In this document: piece by piece, positions 1 to 9,002 of the stretch
Numbering within the stretch: position 1 is the first letter of the stretch
How the letters are laid out: the number at the start of each line of letters is the position of its first letter
Source: Desulfuromonadales bacterium GWC2_61_20
Lineage (GTDB): Bacteria > Desulfobacterota > Desulfuromonadia > Desulfuromonadales > UBA2197
DNA length: 41,649 bases
Direction: 5' to 3'
NCBI GenBank assembly: GCA_001799485.1
Contig: MGTO01000143.1
Span: 1-41,649 of the forward strand
The notes under the pieces: generated by a model
Database searches by the model: none
Told to the model about the DNA's origin: nothing
What the model saw: the letters and a program-made list of their open reading frames with translations, nothing else
Translations under genes and position numbers: made by a program

Positions 1-383
1 CGGTGCGCTCGCCCCTGGCCAGTCGCACAGCCTGGCATATCCGTGCCCCCCTCGATCTGGCGGCGATGCAGGGTGGCGCCGACCATTTTGTCGGTTTCCA
101 TGACTTTGCCCGCTTTCGCACCACCGATTGCGACGCCAAGACGACGCGTCGCGAGGTTTTCGCCGTCGAGGTGGTGCAGCGGGGCGAGCTGATCACCATC
201 GACGTCCGCGGCGCCGGTTTCTTGCGCCATATGGTGCGCATCATGGCCGGCACCCTGGTCGCCATCGGCCTCGGCAAGCGCCCCGCCGACGATGTTCGCC
301 GGCTCCTGGCCGGCGAGCCCGGGCTCGCCGCCGGGCCGAACGCGCCGCCGCAAGGGCTCTGTCTCATGGAGGTCTATTACTGA
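1..383 (+). CDS. truA: tRNA pseudouridine synthase A, C-terminal part (5' end outside window)
   Basis: About 126 C-terminal residues are present; the frame is open to the left edge, so the start lies upstream. TruA converts uridines 38-40 in the anticodon arm of many tRNAs to pseudouridine in the cytoplasm. The family's C-terminal landmarks are visible: HFVGFHDFARF, then FLRHMVRIMAGTLVAIGLGK, and the closing PPQGLCLMEVYY. The catalytic Asp region lies before the window. The gene stops 84 bases before the universal stress gene. Identification is secure; the missing N-terminus cannot be judged. Confidence 0.93.
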   Translation, partial: VRSPLASRTAWHIRAPLDLAAMQGGADHFVGFHDFARFRTTDCDAKTTRREVFAVEVVQRGELITIDVRGAGFLRHMVRIMAGTLVAIGLGKRPADDVRRLLAGEPGLAAGPNAPPQGLCLMEVYY

Positions 384-467
384 GTTTCTCTCCCCTCGGT
401 CGGATTGCATTCTCCAACGTTGGCGCTATAGTTGAGTCCGCGTTCTCATCCGCTTGCCGAGGTCACC

Positions 468-920
468 ATGCCGAACCCGCTGAAAATTCTCCTCCCCCTC
501 GATTTCTCCCGCCACAGCATCGCCGCCCTGCGCTGTGCCGCCTCCCTGCACGGCCCCTTTGCGGTAACCCTGTTGGCCCTGCACGTCGTGGCGAGCGGCG
601 AAGTCGATGAACTCTCCCTCTTTGGCGGCGAACCTGGCGAGTTTCTTGCCCGGCGCATGGCCGAGGCCGAAGCCGAGCTTGCCAAGATCCGCGAGAATTT
701 TCTGCGCGACCATCCGGGTCATTCGCTGGCGACGGAGGTCTGTGTCGGCATCCCTTTCCGGGAAATCTGTCATGTCGCCGAACGCGAGCATGTTCAGCTC
801 GTCATCATCGGCACCCATGGTCGCACCGGTCTCTCCCATCTCCTCATCGGCAGCACCGCCGAACGCGTTGTTCAGCATGCCTCCTGTCCCGTTCTCAGCA
901 TCAAACCCCAGTTCGTCTGA
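468..920 (+). CDS. Universal stress protein, UspA family
   Basis: A 150-residue protein of normal length for a single-domain Usp. It begins with the beta-strand KILLPLDFS, whose Asp normally contacts adenine, and ends with the nucleotide-binding signature GTHGRTGLSHLLIGSTAERV (G-x2-G-x9-G-S/T) followed by the final strand CPVLSIK. This points to the ATP-binding Usp subgroup. I chose ATG 468 because it directly precedes the first Usp strand; the frame is open back to a TTG at 432, but those residues do not fit the family. The esterase gene starts one base after the stop, so the two may be co-transcribed. Specific physiological role unknown. Confidence 0.9.
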   Translation: MPNPLKILLPLDFSRHSIAALRCAASLHGPFAVTLLALHVVASGEVDELSLFGGEPGEFLARRMAEAEAELAKIRENFLRDHPGHSLATEVCVGIPFREICHVAEREHVQLVIIGTHGRTGLSHLLIGSTAERVVQHASCPVLSIKPQFV

Positions 921-921
921 A

Positions 922-1929
922 ATGGGGTGCTTGGCACGCGTCGCCGCCGGGCATCTCCGGAAGCCGTTTTTCCTCCTGGCCCTTTTTCTCGCCTCCTGCC
1001 TCCCGGGGCTGCCTGATTCTCCGACCCTGCCCAGTGGAAATTACCGGGTGCCGACAGGGGTGCGCTTCAACCTGCTGCGCCGTGATTTTCTCCTGCATGT
1101 TCCTGCGGGCTACCGTGGCGATCGGCCACTGCCGTTGCTCCTGGTCATGCATGGGGCTTTCAGTACCGGCGCCGAGACCGAAGTGGAGACAGGTTTCAGT
1201 ATCCTGGCCGATCGCGAGGGTTTTCTCGTCGCCTACCCCGAGGGGATCGGCCTGTTCGGCTGGCTCCAGCACTGGAACGCCGGGCATTGCTGCGGCAAGG
1301 CGGCGGCGGACGACATCGACGATATTGCCTTTGTCGATGCGGTGATCGCCGCAGTGCGTCAGCGGCTGGCCGTCGATCCGCGGCGCATTTACATGGTGGG
1401 AATGTCCAACGGCGGCATGTTCACCTACCGCTACGCCGCCGAGCGTACTTCCGTTCTGGCGGCCGCCGCGGTCGTCGGCGGGGCCATCGGCAGTCGTCTG
1501 GAGGGGGGCGGGGAACCGTGGCAGGTGCCGCCTCCGGCCCTGCCGCTGCCTATCGTCATTATGCACGGTCTCGCCGATGAGCACGTCCCGGCGGCTGGCG
1601 GCAAGAGCCCGCGCAAGGGGGGCGTGCGCTCCTATGCTCCGGTCACCGAGGCGGTGGAGTTCTGGAAATCCGCCAACGGCTGCATCGGGAACCCCAGGGA
1701 AACGATGGAACGCCAAGGGGCGTTACGGCGTCAGCAGTGGCAGGACTGCGCGCAGGGAAGCGTGGTCGAGCTCGATTTATTCGCCGACTGGAAACACCGG
1801 TGGCCGGCCCCTCACTCGACCGGGACATTACCGGCGGAGGATCGACTGCGTGGATTCGATGCCAGTGCGGCGGTCTGGGATTTCTTGCGGCGTTACCAGC
1901 GGGAATCCGGCCAGGACGCGAAGCGCTGA
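922..1929 (+). CDS. Secreted lipoprotein esterase, PHB-depolymerase/LpqC-like alpha/beta hydrolase
   Basis: A 335-residue alpha/beta-hydrolase. The N-terminus has a basic stretch, a hydrophobic core and a lipobox (LASC, Cys26), so it is probably membrane-anchored outside the cytoplasm. Visible family features are the oxyanion strand LLLVMHGAF, the NAGHCCG segment typical of the LpqC/PHB-depolymerase esterases, the nucleophile elbow GMSNGGM, the HGLADEHVP segment near the acid, and a late HRWP motif that should carry the catalytic His. Likely substrates are small esters or polyesters; the true substrate is not readable. The frame extends upstream inside the stress-protein gene, but ATG 922, right after that gene's stop, is the first start that gives a clean signal peptide. 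No strong Shine-Dalgarno is visible. Confidence 0.82.
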   Translation: MGCLARVAAGHLRKPFFLLALFLASCLPGLPDSPTLPSGNYRVPTGVRFNLLRRDFLLHVPAGYRGDRPLPLLLVMHGAFSTGAETEVETGFSILADREGFLVAYPEGIGLFGWLQHWNAGHCCGKAAADDIDDIAFVDAVIAAVRQRLAVDPRRIYMVGMSNGGMFTYRYAAERTSVLAAAAVVGGAIGSRLEGGGEPWQVPPPALPLPIVIMHGLADEHVPAAGGKSPRKGGVRSYAPVTEAVEFWKSANGCIGNPRETMERQGALRRQQWQDCAQGSVVELDLFADWKHRWPAPHSTGTLPAEDRLRGFDASAAVWDFLRRYQRESGQDAKR

Positions 1930-1985
1930 CCCTGATATTTCGTGTTGCTTTTCAACTGTGGCTGTGCTAGTTATTCCGCTCTTGT

Positions 1986-2062
1986 CGGGGTGTAGCGCAG
2001 TCTGGTAGCGCACCTGCCTTGGGCGCAGGGGGCCGGAGGTTCGAATCCTCTCACCCCGACCA
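1986..2062 (+). tRNA. tRNA-Pro (anticodon TGG)
   Basis: A 77-base cloverleaf: acceptor CGGGGTG pairs perfectly with CACCCCG, the anticodon stem CCTGC/GCAGG encloses loop CTTGGGC (anticodon TGG), and the T arm contains GGTTCGAATCC. The 3' CCA is encoded. First of four clustered tRNAs. Confidence 0.96.
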
Positions 2063-2067
2063 GAATT

Positions 2068-2144
2068 GCGCCAGTAGCTCAGTTGGACAGAGCAACGGCC
2101 TTCTAAGCCGTGGGTCGGGGGTTCGAATCCTCCCTGGCGCGCCA
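2068..2144 (+). tRNA. tRNA-Arg (anticodon TCT)
   Basis: Acceptor GCGCCAG pairs with CTGGCGC, anticodon stem ACGGC/GCCGT encloses loop CTTCTAA (anticodon TCT), the T arm contains GTTCGAATC, and CCA is encoded. It lies five bases after tRNA-Pro, so the two are probably processed from one transcript. Confidence 0.96.
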
Positions 2145-2162
2145 TTTTGTCGCAAATTCCCG

Positions 2163-2192
2163 TTGACAAAGAGGCGGGAGCTTCTGTAGACT
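2163..2192 (+). promoter_or_regulatory. Sigma70-type promoter for tRNA-His
   Basis: A perfect -35 TTGACA (2163-2168) and a -10-like TAGACT (2187-2192), separated by 18 bases. A start about seven bases downstream would lie just before the mature tRNA-His 5' end at 2207. Called from consensus match and position only. Confidence 0.55.
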
Positions 2193-2206
2193 TTGCCGGT
2201 TTTCGT

Positions 2207-2283
2207 GGTGGGTGTAGCTCAGTCGGTAGAGCACTGGATTGTGGCTCCAGGTGTCGTGGGTTCAAGCCCCATCATCCACCCCA
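2207..2283 (+). tRNA. tRNA-His (anticodon GTG)
   Basis: Acceptor GTGGGTG pairs with CATCCAC (one G-T wobble). An extra G at 2207 lies opposite discriminator C, the hallmark G-1 of tRNA-His. Anticodon stem CTGGA/TCCAG encloses TTGTGGC (anticodon GTG). CCA is encoded. Confidence 0.96.
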
Positions 2284-2297
2284 TTTAAAATCAGAGG

Positions 2298-2377
2298 CCC
2301 GATCGTTGATGTTCCGGGACGCGGTGTGCGGCAACGTCGCTGTCCGGTCAGGTCTCGATCGGGTTTTTTGTTTTTTT
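2298..2377 (+). terminator. Possible terminator between tRNA-His and tRNA-Leu
   Basis: CCCGATCG (2298-2305) is complementary to CGATCGGG (2356-2363), which is followed directly by a long T tract interrupted by one G. The roughly 50-base loop is larger than usual and may contain smaller hairpins, so this is a weaker call than a compact terminator. If functional, tRNA-Leu needs its own promoter, which I could not identify. Confidence 0.4.
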
Positions 2378-2383
2378 ACCGAT

Positions 2384-2466
2384 GCGAGAGTGGCGGAACT
2401 GGCAGACGCACTGGACTTAGGATCCAGCGGGCAACCGTGGGGGTTCGACTCCCCCCTCTCGCACCA
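2384..2466 (+). tRNA. tRNA-Leu (anticodon TAG)
   Basis: An 83-base type II tRNA with an extra variable arm. Acceptor GCGAGAG pairs with CTCTCGC, anticodon stem CTGGA/TCCAG encloses CTTAGGA (anticodon TAG), the T arm contains GGTTCGACTCC, and CCA is encoded. Confidence 0.96.
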
Positions 2467-2577
2467 CCTTCAATTACTACCTGCTGTCTCTCCCCGGGTC
2501 ATAGCTGTCAGGTGCCGGCAGTATTTCCTGCCATCGGCGCATTCAACCAAAAATCACTTCAGGACGAGGTTAGAACC

Positions 2578-3903
2578 ATGGAAGTCAAGATCGAGCAGCT
2601 CTCTGCCGTGAAGAAACGTCTCTCCTTTGAACTGCCGGTCGAGCGTGTCGACAGTGCCATTGCCAAGGCCTACCAGAAGATCGGTGCCACCGCCAAGGTC
2701 AAGGGTTTTCGTCCCGGCAAGGTGCCGCTGGCGGTGCTGGAGCAATACTACGGTCCGCAGATGGAGCAGCAGGCCCTGAACAGCCTGATCAACGACACCT
2801 ACTTCAAGGCGCTGACCGAGCACCGTATTCCGGCTGTTTCCGAACCGAAAGTGGTCGAAAGCAGTCCCCTGGCCAAGGGAGTGGTCTTCTCCTACAAGGC
2901 CGAAGTCGAGGTCAAACCTGAGCTCGAGCCGAAAGATTACAGCGGAATCAAGCTGCAGAAGGAAAAGTTCGTTTTCGACGGCAAGGTCATCGATGACCGC
3001 CTGCAGGAGATGCGCGACGGTCGGGCCGAGATCCAGCCGAGCAAACGCAAGAGTGCTGCCAAGGGTGACCATGTCGTCATCGATTTCGAAGGCTTTGTCG
3101 AGGGCACACCTTTTCAGGGGGGGAAGGCCGAGGGGCACATGCTCGAGCTCGGATCGGGTAGCTTCATCCCGGGCTTCGAAGATCAGCTCCTGGGGATGAA
3201 GGTCGGTACCGCGCGCGACGTCGAAGTCACCTTCCCCGAGGGTTACGGCAATGCCGAGCTGTCGGGCAAACCTGCCCTTTTCAAGGTCGAACTGAAGGAA
3301 ATCAAGGAGAAGGTGGCTCCGGAACTCGATGACGAGTTCGCCAGAAGCTTCGGCCTCGAATCGCTGGCGGAATTGCGCGACAAACTCGAGGAAGGGTTTC
3401 GCAGCCAGGAAGAGCAACGCATCGATGGTGAGCTGCGCGAGCGGCTGATGACTGCCCTGATCGAGCGTAACCCGGTGGAAGTGCCGGAGGCGCTGGTCGC
3501 CGATCAGCTCGACTTCATGGTCGGTAACATCCGCCAGCGTCTGCAGGGGCAGGGGATGAGCCTGGAAATGATGGGGATGAGCGACGACTCCTTCAAGGGG
3601 ATGTACCGCGACACCGCCGTCAAGCAGGTGCAGGGGAGTCTGATCCTGGAAGCCCTGGCGCGCAAGGAGGATATCCGGGTCGAGGCGGCTGAGGTCGAGG
3701 AGAAACTCAGTGAAATTGCCACCCTCTCCGGGGCTCCGCTCGAAGCGGTGAAGAAACATTACAGTTCACCGGACGCCAAACGTGGTCTCTTGTCGCAGAT
3801 CGTCGAAGAAAAGGTCATGCAGTTGCTGCTGGGCAAGTCTGAAATTGCCCTGGTCGACAAGGCCGATCTCGCCGCCGCGCCGGAAAAAGGGAGCAAGAAA
3901 TGA
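2578..3903 (+). CDS. tig: Trigger factor, ribosome-bound chaperone and peptidyl-prolyl isomerase
   Basis: A 441-residue protein of normal length. It binds at the ribosome exit tunnel and assists nascent-chain folding. The N-terminal ribosome-binding domain carries the signature [20 protein letters not shown] (around residues 40-60). An FKBP-like isomerase domain follows ([20 protein letters not shown] and [17 protein letters not shown], about residues 160-245), then the helical C-terminal chaperone domain. ATG 2578 follows GACGAGG at a suitable distance; the frame is open upstream through the tRNAs, but that is not coding. The stop overlaps the clpP start by four bases (ATGA), implying translational coupling and an operon with clpP and clpX. 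Confidence 0.97.
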   Translation: MEVKIEQLSAVKKRLSFELPVERVDSAIAKAYQKIGATAKVKGFRPGKVPLAVLEQYYGPQMEQQALNSLINDTYFKALTEHRIPAVSEPKVVESSPLAKGVVFSYKAEVEVKPELEPKDYSGIKLQKEKFVFDGKVIDDRLQEMRDGRAEIQPSKRKSAAKGDHVVIDFEGFVEGTPFQGGKAEGHMLELGSGSFIPGFEDQLLGMKVGTARDVEVTFPEGYGNAELSGKPALFKVELKEIKEKVAPELDDEFARSFGLESLAELRDKLEEGFRSQEEQRIDGELRERLMTALIERNPVEVPEALVADQLDFMVGNIRQRLQGQGMSLEMMGMSDDSFKGMYRDTAVKQVQGSLILEALARKEDIRVEAAEVEEKLSEIATLSGAPLEAVKKHYSSPDAKRGLLSQIVEEKVMQLLLGKSEIALVDKADLAAAPEKGSKK

Positions 3904-4493
3904 CCAGCATGAACCTGGTGCCGATGGTGGTCGAGCAGACCGGGCGGGGCGAGCGCGCCTATGATATCTACTCCCGCCTGCTCAAGGACCGGATCATTTT
4001 CCTTGGCGGGGCCATTGAAGACCATATGGCCAACCTGATCATCGCCCAGTTACTCTTCCTCGAATCCGAAGACCCGGAAAAAGATGTTTTTCTCTATATC
4101 AATTCCCCCGGCGGCGTGGTCACGGCGGGGATGGCGATCTACGACACCATTCGTTACCTGCGCGCCCCGGTTTCGACCATCTGTGTCGGCCAGGCGGCGA
4201 GCATGGGTGCCCTGCTCCTTGCTTCCGGCGCCGCCGGCAAGCGCTTCGCCCTGCCCCATGCGCGGATCATGATCCATCAGCCCCTCGGCGGTTTCCAGGG
4301 GCAGGCTTCGGACATCAGTATCCATGCCCAGGAAATCCTCCGTCTGCGCGATACCCTGAACGGGATTCTCGCCGAGCATACGGGGCAGACCCTGGAACGC
4401 ATCGCCGCCGATACGGAGCGCGATTTCTTCATGGGTAGCAGCGAGGCAAAAAATTATGGTATCATCGACGATATAGTCAGGAAAAAGGCCTGA
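3900..4493 (+). CDS. clpP: ATP-dependent Clp protease proteolytic subunit
   Basis: A 197-residue serine peptidase that forms the double-heptamer chamber fed by ClpX. The triad is complete: Ser101 in GQAASMGAL, His126 in [10 protein letters not shown] and Asp175 in DTERDFFM, with the spacing of the E. coli enzyme. The hydrophobic strand [12 protein letters not shown] and the C-terminal YGIIDDIV are typical. The ATG overlaps the tig stop by four bases, and clpX follows after 22 bases with a Shine-Dalgarno (GGGAGG). Confidence 0.98.
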   Translation: MTSMNLVPMVVEQTGRGERAYDIYSRLLKDRIIFLGGAIEDHMANLIIAQLLFLESEDPEKDVFLYINSPGGVVTAGMAIYDTIRYLRAPVSTICVGQAASMGALLLASGAAGKRFALPHARIMIHQPLGGFQGQASDISIHAQEILRLRDTLNGILAEHTGQTLERIAADTERDFFMGSSEAKNYGIIDDIVRKKA

Positions 4494-4515
4494 ACAGATC
4501 CCGGGAGGCATCAAT

Positions 4516-5766
4516 ATGAGCCAGAATGACGGTCGCTCAGGTCAGCTTATCTGCTCGTTCTGCGGCAAGGCCCAGGATGAGGTGAAAAAACTTATCGCCG
4601 GGCCCGCGGTCTACATCTGCGACGAGTGCATCGAGTTGTGCAAGGACATCATCGTCGAAGAGGCCAAGCTTGAGGACGTCAGTCCGTCCAAGGATGGCCG
4701 CCTGCCGCGCCCGTCTGAAATCAAGGAAATTCTTGATGACTACGTGATTGGTCAGGAGCGGGCGAAAAAGGTGCTCGCCGTTGCCGTTTACAATCATTAC
4801 AAGCGCGTCGAATATATCGGCAAGGGTGGCGACGTCGAGGTGCAGAAGAGCAATATCCTCCTACTGGGACCCACCGGGAGTGGCAAGACGCTGCTGGCCC
4901 AGACCCTGGCCAAGGTCATCAATGTACCCTTTGCCATTGCCGACGCTACCAGTCTGACCGAGGCCGGCTATGTCGGCGAGGATGTGGAAAATATTATTCT
5001 CAGCCTGCTGCAGGCGGCGGATTACGATCTGGAGAAGGCCCAGAAAGGGATCATCTATATCGACGAGGTCGACAAGATCGCCCGCAAGACCGACTCACCC
5101 TCCATCACCCGGGATGTCTCCGGCGAGGGGGTGCAGCAGGCGCTGCTCAAGATCATCGAAGGGACGATGGCGAGTGTGCCGCCCAAGGGCGGACGTAAAC
5201 ACCCGCAGCAGGAGTTCCTCAAGGTCGATACCTCCAATATCCTCTTCATCTGTGGCGGGGCGTTTTCCGGGCTGGAAAGCATCATCACCCAGCGTTCCGG
5301 GGTCAAAAATTTGGGATTCGGCGCCGACGTCAAAAATCGCCGGGACCTTCCCGTCGGGGAAACCCTGGCTCGCGTCGAGCCGTCGGATCTTCTCAAGTTC
5401 GGGCTTATCCCCGAGTTCATCGGGCGGTTGCCGGTGGTTGCGACCCTCAACGAACTCGACGAGGAGTCACTGATCCAGATTCTCAAGGAACCGAAAAACG
5501 CTCTGGTCAAGCAGTACCAGAAACTCTTCGACCTGGAGAAAGTCCACCTGAAATTCACCGATGGCGCCCTTGTCGCCGTCGCCCGCGAAGCCCTGAAACG
5601 CAAGACCGGGGCGCGCGGACTCCGTTCCATTCTCGAAAATGCCATGCTCGATGTGATGTACGAAATCCCTTCTCAGGACCGGGTCAAGGAGGTGGTGATC
5701 AGCGAGGAGGTCATACTCAAACAGGCACGCCCCATTGTGCTTTATGACTGTGCCGAATCTGCCTGA
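4516..5766 (+). CDS. clpX: ClpX, AAA+ unfoldase of the ClpXP protease
   Basis: A 416-residue unfoldase that recognises tagged substrates and threads them into ClpP. The N-terminal zinc-binding domain has Cys13, Cys16, Cys35 and Cys38 (CSFCGK and CDECIELC). The AAA+ module has Walker A GPTGSGKT at 118-125, the [17 protein letters not shown] segment, Walker [11 protein letters not shown], a FIGRLPV stretch, and sensor 2 within [10 protein letters not shown]. Length and order match the family throughout. It is co-directional with clpP and only about 60 bases upstream of lon. Confidence 0.98.
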   Translation: MSQNDGRSGQLICSFCGKAQDEVKKLIAGPAVYICDECIELCKDIIVEEAKLEDVSPSKDGRLPRPSEIKEILDDYVIGQERAKKVLAVAVYNHYKRVEYIGKGGDVEVQKSNILLLGPTGSGKTLLAQTLAKVINVPFAIADATSLTEAGYVGEDVENIILSLLQAADYDLEKAQKGIIYIDEVDKIARKTDSPSITRDVSGEGVQQALLKIIEGTMASVPPKGGRKHPQQEFLKVDTSNILFICGGAFSGLESIITQRSGVKNLGFGADVKNRRDLPVGETLARVEPSDLLKFGLIPEFIGRLPVVATLNELDEESLIQILKEPKNALVKQYQKLFDLEKVHLKFTDGALVAVAREALKRKTGARGLRSILENAMLDVMYEIPSQDRVKEVVISEEVILKQARPIVLYDCAESA

Positions 5767-5826
5767 CCCCCCCCAGGCGTCAAAGGCGACTCCCGGTCCC
5801 TTCCTCCGCCAAGGAACGAGCGAGCC

Positions 5827-8250
5827 ATGACTGATTTGTCCGACCCTCACAGTGTCTTTACCGACGGCGGCGAGGGTTTGCTCTACCCTCTTCTCCCCCT
5901 CCGCGACATCGTTATCTTCCCCTATATGGTGACCCCCCTCTTCGTCGGTCGACCCCGCTCCATTCATGCCCTGGAAGGGGCGATGGAGAAGGATCGCATG
6001 GTCTTTCTGGCGACCCAGAAAGATCCCAAAATCGACGATCCCGGAGGTGATGACATCTACCCCATCGGCACCCTGGGGCAAGTCATTCAGCTACTCAAGC
6101 TCCCCGACGGGACGGTCAAGGTTCTCATCGAGGGGAAGAGTCGTGGTCGCATTACCTCTTTTGTTCAGCGCGAAGAGTGTTTTTTCGTCGGGGTGGAAGT
6201 GCTGGCCGATCCGGAGACCGTCTCTGCCGAGGTTGAGGCGCTGGTTCGGAGCGTGCTCGAAGCCTTTGAGAACTATGTCAACCTGGGCAAGAAGGTACCG
6301 CCGGAACTGGTTGCCTCGGTCTCGGGGGTGACGGATCCGGGGCGGCTTGCCGATACGGTGATCGCGCACCTGAATATCCGCATCGCCGATAAGCAGGAGA
6401 TTCTTTCCCTCTTTGACCCGCGGGTGCGTCTGGAATCCCTCTTGGCGATGATCGAACGCGAGGTGGAAATCCTTCAGATCGAGAAAAAGATCCGGAACCG
6501 GGTCAAGAGCCAGATGGAACGAAGCCAGAAGGAGTACTACCTCAACGAGCAGATGCGGGCGATCCAGAAAGAACTTGGCGAGAAAGACGAATTCAAGCAG
6601 GAAATCCGCGAACTCGAAGAGAAAATCAAGACCCGCCACATGTCCAAGGAGGCAACCGAGAAAGCCCAAGCCGAGTTGCGCAAGCTCAAGATGATGTCGC
6701 CGATGTCGGCCGAAGCTGCGGTTGTGCGCAATTACGTCGACTGGCTCGTCTCACTGCCGTGGCGCAAGGGGACCAAGGACCGAATCGATCTGCCTCTCGC
6801 CGAAGAGATTCTCGAGGCCGATCATTATGGTCTGGAAAAAGTCAAGGAGCGGATTCTCGAATATCTGGCGGTGCAGTCTCTGGTCAAGAAGATCAAGGGG
6901 CCGATTCTCTGTCTGGTGGGTCCTCCCGGTGTCGGCAAGACCTCTCTCGGGCGTTCCATCGCCAAGTCTTTGGGCCGCAAATTCGTGCGTATCTCTCTCG
7001 GAGGAGTCCGCGATGAGGCCGAGATTCGTGGCCACCGGCGCACCTATATCGGGGCTATGCCGGGTAAGGTGATTCAGAGCCTGCGCAAGATCGGCGTACG
7101 GAATCCGGTCTTTCTCCTCGATGAAATCGACAAGATGAGTACTGATTTCCGCGGTGATCCTTCGTCGGCGTTGCTGGAGGTCCTCGATCCCGAGCAGAAC
7201 CACACCTTCGGCGATCACTTTCTCGATGTCGATTATGACCTGTCGAGTATCATGTTTGTCGCGACGGCCAATACCCTCCATTCCATTCCCCTGGCCTTGC
7301 AGGATCGCATGGAGGTCATTCGCATCGAAGGCTACACCGAGGACGAGAAGCTCCATATCGCGCGACGTTATCTCGTGGCCAAACAGCTTGAGTCCCATGG
7401 GCTGACCGCAGATCAGGTGCATTTTTCCGACAGCGCTCTTTACGAGGTTATCAGGCGCTACACCCGCGAAGCGGGTGTGCGCAATCTCGAACGCGAGATT
7501 TCCAGTGTTTGCCGCAAACTGGCCCGTGAAGTCGTTAAAGGTACCGACAAGAAGCGCAAGTTCACCATCGGCGCGCAGCAGATACGTAAGTATCTCGGCG
7601 TCCCCCGCTTCAGCCATGGGCTTCGCGAAGAGGAGAGTCGCGTCGGTCTCGCGACCGGCCTGGCCTGGACCGAGGTCGGCGGGGAAATGCTGGTGGTTGA
7701 AGTAACCGTCCTCCCCGGCGGCGGCAAGCTTACCGTGACCGGCAAGCTGGGCGAGGTCATGCGGGAATCGGCTCAGGCGGCTCTCAGTTATGTGCGCTCC
7801 CGTTGGCTGGAACTGGGGCTCGACCGAGATTTTTATCAGAAGCTCGATATCCATATCCATGTCCCCGAGGGAGCGATTCCCAAGGACGGTCCGTCAGCCG
7901 GTATCACCATGGCAACCGCTTTGGCTTCCGCCCTGACATCGCGCCCGGTCGATCGTAATCTCGCCATGACCGGCGAGATCACCCTGCGGGGCCGGGTTCT
8001 GCCTATCGGTGGGTTGAAGGAGAAATTGCTGGCGGCAAAACGTGCCGGGATAACGCGCGTGCTCATCCCCGTAGACAACGAGAAAAACCTTGAGGACGTG
8101 CCGGCCCAGATTTTGCGCAATCTTGAGGTTGTGCCCGTCGGCCATATGGACCAGGTCCTGTCTCGGGCGCTCGAAGCCGTCGAGTCGGTCGGGGTTGCTG
8201 CTCCGGCCGTCAATTTGGCCTGCGATGTTGCCGAGCAAGTCAGGCATTAA
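5827..8250 (+). CDS. lon: Lon protease, ATP-dependent serine protease
   Basis: An 807-residue LonA-type protease for damaged and regulatory proteins. Domains in order: N-terminal substrate-binding domain starting [20 protein letters not shown], a coiled-coil region around residues 210-300, an AAA+ domain with Walker A GPPGVGKT (365-372) and Walker [11 protein letters not shown], and a C-terminal peptidase domain with Ser690 in PKDGPSAG and Lys733 in GGLKEK. The Ser-Lys dyad spacing of 43 matches E. coli Lon. No terminator is obvious after the TAA; the hup promoter begins about 25 bases downstream. Confidence 0.98.
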   Translation: MTDLSDPHSVFTDGGEGLLYPLLPLRDIVIFPYMVTPLFVGRPRSIHALEGAMEKDRMVFLATQKDPKIDDPGGDDIYPIGTLGQVIQLLKLPDGTVKVLIEGKSRGRITSFVQREECFFVGVEVLADPETVSAEVEALVRSVLEAFENYVNLGKKVPPELVASVSGVTDPGRLADTVIAHLNIRIADKQEILSLFDPRVRLESLLAMIEREVEILQIEKKIRNRVKSQMERSQKEYYLNEQMRAIQKELGEKDEFKQEIRELEEKIKTRHMSKEATEKAQAELRKLKMMSPMSAEAAVVRNYVDWLVSLPWRKGTKDRIDLPLAEEILEADHYGLEKVKERILEYLAVQSLVKKIKGPILCLVGPPGVGKTSLGRSIAKSLGRKFVRISLGGVRDEAEIRGHRRTYIGAMPGKVIQSLRKIGVRNPVFLLDEIDKMSTDFRGDPSSALLEVLDPEQNHTFGDHFLDVDYDLSSIMFVATANTLHSIPLALQDRMEVIRIEGYTEDEKLHIARRYLVAKQLESHGLTADQVHFSDSALYEVIRRYTREAGVRNLEREISSVCRKLAREVVKGTDKKRKFTIGAQQIRKYLGVPRFSHGLREEESRVGLATGLAWTEVGGEMLVVEVTVLPGGGKLTVTGKLGEVMRESAQAALSYVRSRWLELGLDRDFYQKLDIHIHVPEGAIPKDGPSAGITMATALASALTSRPVDRNLAMTGEITLRGRVLPIGGLKEKLLAAKRAGITRVLIPVDNEKNLEDVPAQILRNLEVVPVGHMDQVLSRALEAVESVGVAAPAVNLACDVAEQVRH

Positions 8251-8260
8251 GCGGCTTTAC

Positions 8261-8273
8261 GAGAATTATTCTC
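8261..8273. promoter_or_regulatory. Fur-like palindrome abutting the hup -35 box
   Basis: GAGAAT-T-ATTCTC is a perfect 6-1-6 inverted repeat ending one base before the hup -35 hexamer. It matches about 10 of 14 defined positions of the 7-1-7 Fur consensus (TGATAATnATTATCA). The regulator is inferred from shape only; PerR-like or other dimeric regulators are alternatives. Confidence 0.4.
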
Positions 8274-8303
8274 TTGACACTCTTTTTCTTATTTTGTTAT
8301 AAG
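8274..8303 (+). promoter_or_regulatory. Strong sigma70-type promoter of hup
   Basis: Perfect TTGACA (8274-8279), an 18-base T-rich spacer, then TATAAG (8298-8303, five of six consensus positions). It lies 55 bases before the hup start, giving an independent and probably strong transcript for the nucleoid protein. Confidence 0.75.
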
Positions 8304-8357
8304 GGACGCGGCTTGTAGCAGGGTTTTTCATCATTCCATTTGACGCGGAGGTATGTT

Positions 8358-8630
8358 GTGACGAAAGCGGATCTTGTCAATGCGATTGCAGAGAAGGCCG
8401 GTTTGAGCAAGACGGATGCCGAAAAGGCTCTCAAGGCTTTCACCGAGGCGGTAACAAAGGCCCTGAAGTCCGGCGACAAGGTCTCCCTCGTCGGTTTCGG
8501 CACTTTCAGTGTTGGCCAGCGGGCGGCTCGTACCGGGCAGAATCCCCAGACCGGGAAGAAGATCAAGATTCCCGCCGCCAAGTCGCCCAAGTTCAAGGCT
8601 GGCAAGGCTCTCAAGGACGCCGTCAACTAA
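8358..8630 (+). CDS. hup: HU-family DNA-binding protein
   Basis: A 90-residue nucleoid protein that binds and bends DNA as a dimer. [18 protein letters not shown] opens the dimerisation helices, [19 protein letters not shown] contains the signature, and [22 protein letters not shown] is the arm with the intercalating-proline region. I chose the GTG at 8358: GGAGG at 8347-8351 is spaced six bases from it and the resulting length is exactly that of the family. An earlier in-frame start at 8340 would add six atypical residues. Whether this is the alpha- or beta-type HU is not decidable. Its transcript should come from the promoter just upstream. Confidence 0.95.
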   Translation: MTKADLVNAIAEKAGLSKTDAEKALKAFTEAVTKALKSGDKVSLVGFGTFSVGQRAARTGQNPQTGKKIKIPAAKSPKFKAGKALKDAVN

Positions 8631-8659
8631 GTTCGCGTCAACGTACATCTGTCCGTTTT

Positions 8660-8724
8660 GGAAAGACAGGGTAGGCAAACGCCTCTCATTTTCCATCGAG
8701 AGACTGTAGCCATCCTGTCTTTCC
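8660..8724. other. Structured intergenic element downstream of hup
   Basis: Perfect 11-base arms GGAAAGACAGG (8660-8670) and CCTGTCTTTCC (8714-8724) enclose GTA-GGC-AAAC, an inner hairpin CTCTC/GAGAG (8683-8687 with 8698-8702), then TGTA-GCC. GGC and GCC can extend the outer helix. No T tract follows on the plus strand, so it is not a standard terminator. The GGC-AAAC...GTA-GCC core recurs in the element at 34685-34771. Function and active strand are unknown; it could be an RNA element or a dispersed repeat. Confidence 0.5.
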
Positions 8725-8733
8725 GTCTGATGC

Positions 8734-8810
8734 GGGGCTGTAGTAGAGTCGGTTACAACGCCGGCCTGTCACGCCGGAGGTCGCGGGTTCGAGTCCCGTC
8801 AGCCCCGCCA
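8734..8810 (+). tRNA. tRNA-Asp (anticodon GTC), copy 1
   Basis: Acceptor GGGGCTG pairs with CAGCCCC, anticodon stem CCGGC/GCCGG encloses CTGTCAC (anticodon GTC), the T arm contains GGGTTCGAGTCCC, and CCA is encoded. The D stem has one mismatch (A12-A23). It differs from copy 2 by one T-loop base. Confidence 0.95.
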
Positions 8811-8823
8811 TTTCAAGTTTAGC

Positions 8824-8899
8824 GGGCGAATAGCTCAGCTGGGAGAGCGCCAGCCTTACAAGCTGGATGTCACAGGTTCGATCCCTGTTTCGCCCACCA
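8824..8899 (+). tRNA. tRNA-Val (anticodon TAC)
   Basis: A 76-base cloverleaf: acceptor GGGCGAA pairs with TTCGCCC, anticodon stem CCAGC/GCTGG encloses CTTACAA (anticodon TAC), the T arm contains AGGTTCGATCCCT, and CCA is encoded. It sits between two tRNA-Asp copies. Confidence 0.96.
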
Positions 8900-8925
8900 C
8901 ATCAGGTTTAAAGTGTTATAGGTGA

Positions 8926-9002
8926 GGGGCTGTAGTAGAGTCGGTTACAACGCCGGCCTGTCACGCCGGAGGTCGCGGGTTCAAGTCCCGTCAGCCCCGC
9001 CA
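8926..9002 (+). tRNA. tRNA-Asp (anticodon GTC), copy 2
   Basis: Same as the copy at 8734 except TTCAAGT replaces TTCGAGT in the T loop. Acceptor GGGGCTG/CAGCCCC and anticodon GTC are intact and CCA is encoded. The final A of CCA is also the first base of the following terminator stem. Confidence 0.95.

Noticed and set aside
607-921. Upstream extension of the esterase frame
   Set aside because: It overlaps the stress-protein gene in another frame and would bury the lipoprotein signal peptide inside the protein.
2239-2577. Upstream extension of the trigger factor frame through tRNA-His and tRNA-Leu
   Set aside because: It runs through two well-formed tRNAs, and family homology begins exactly at ATG 2578 with a good Shine-Dalgarno.
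2554-3759. Long antisense open frame opposite tig
   Set aside because: Shadow of trigger factor; no domain, no ribosome binding site, His/Leu-rich low-quality protein.
8660-8724. Rho-independent terminator of hup
   Set aside because: Stem is good but the enclosed loop is over 40 bases and no T tract follows on the plus strand.
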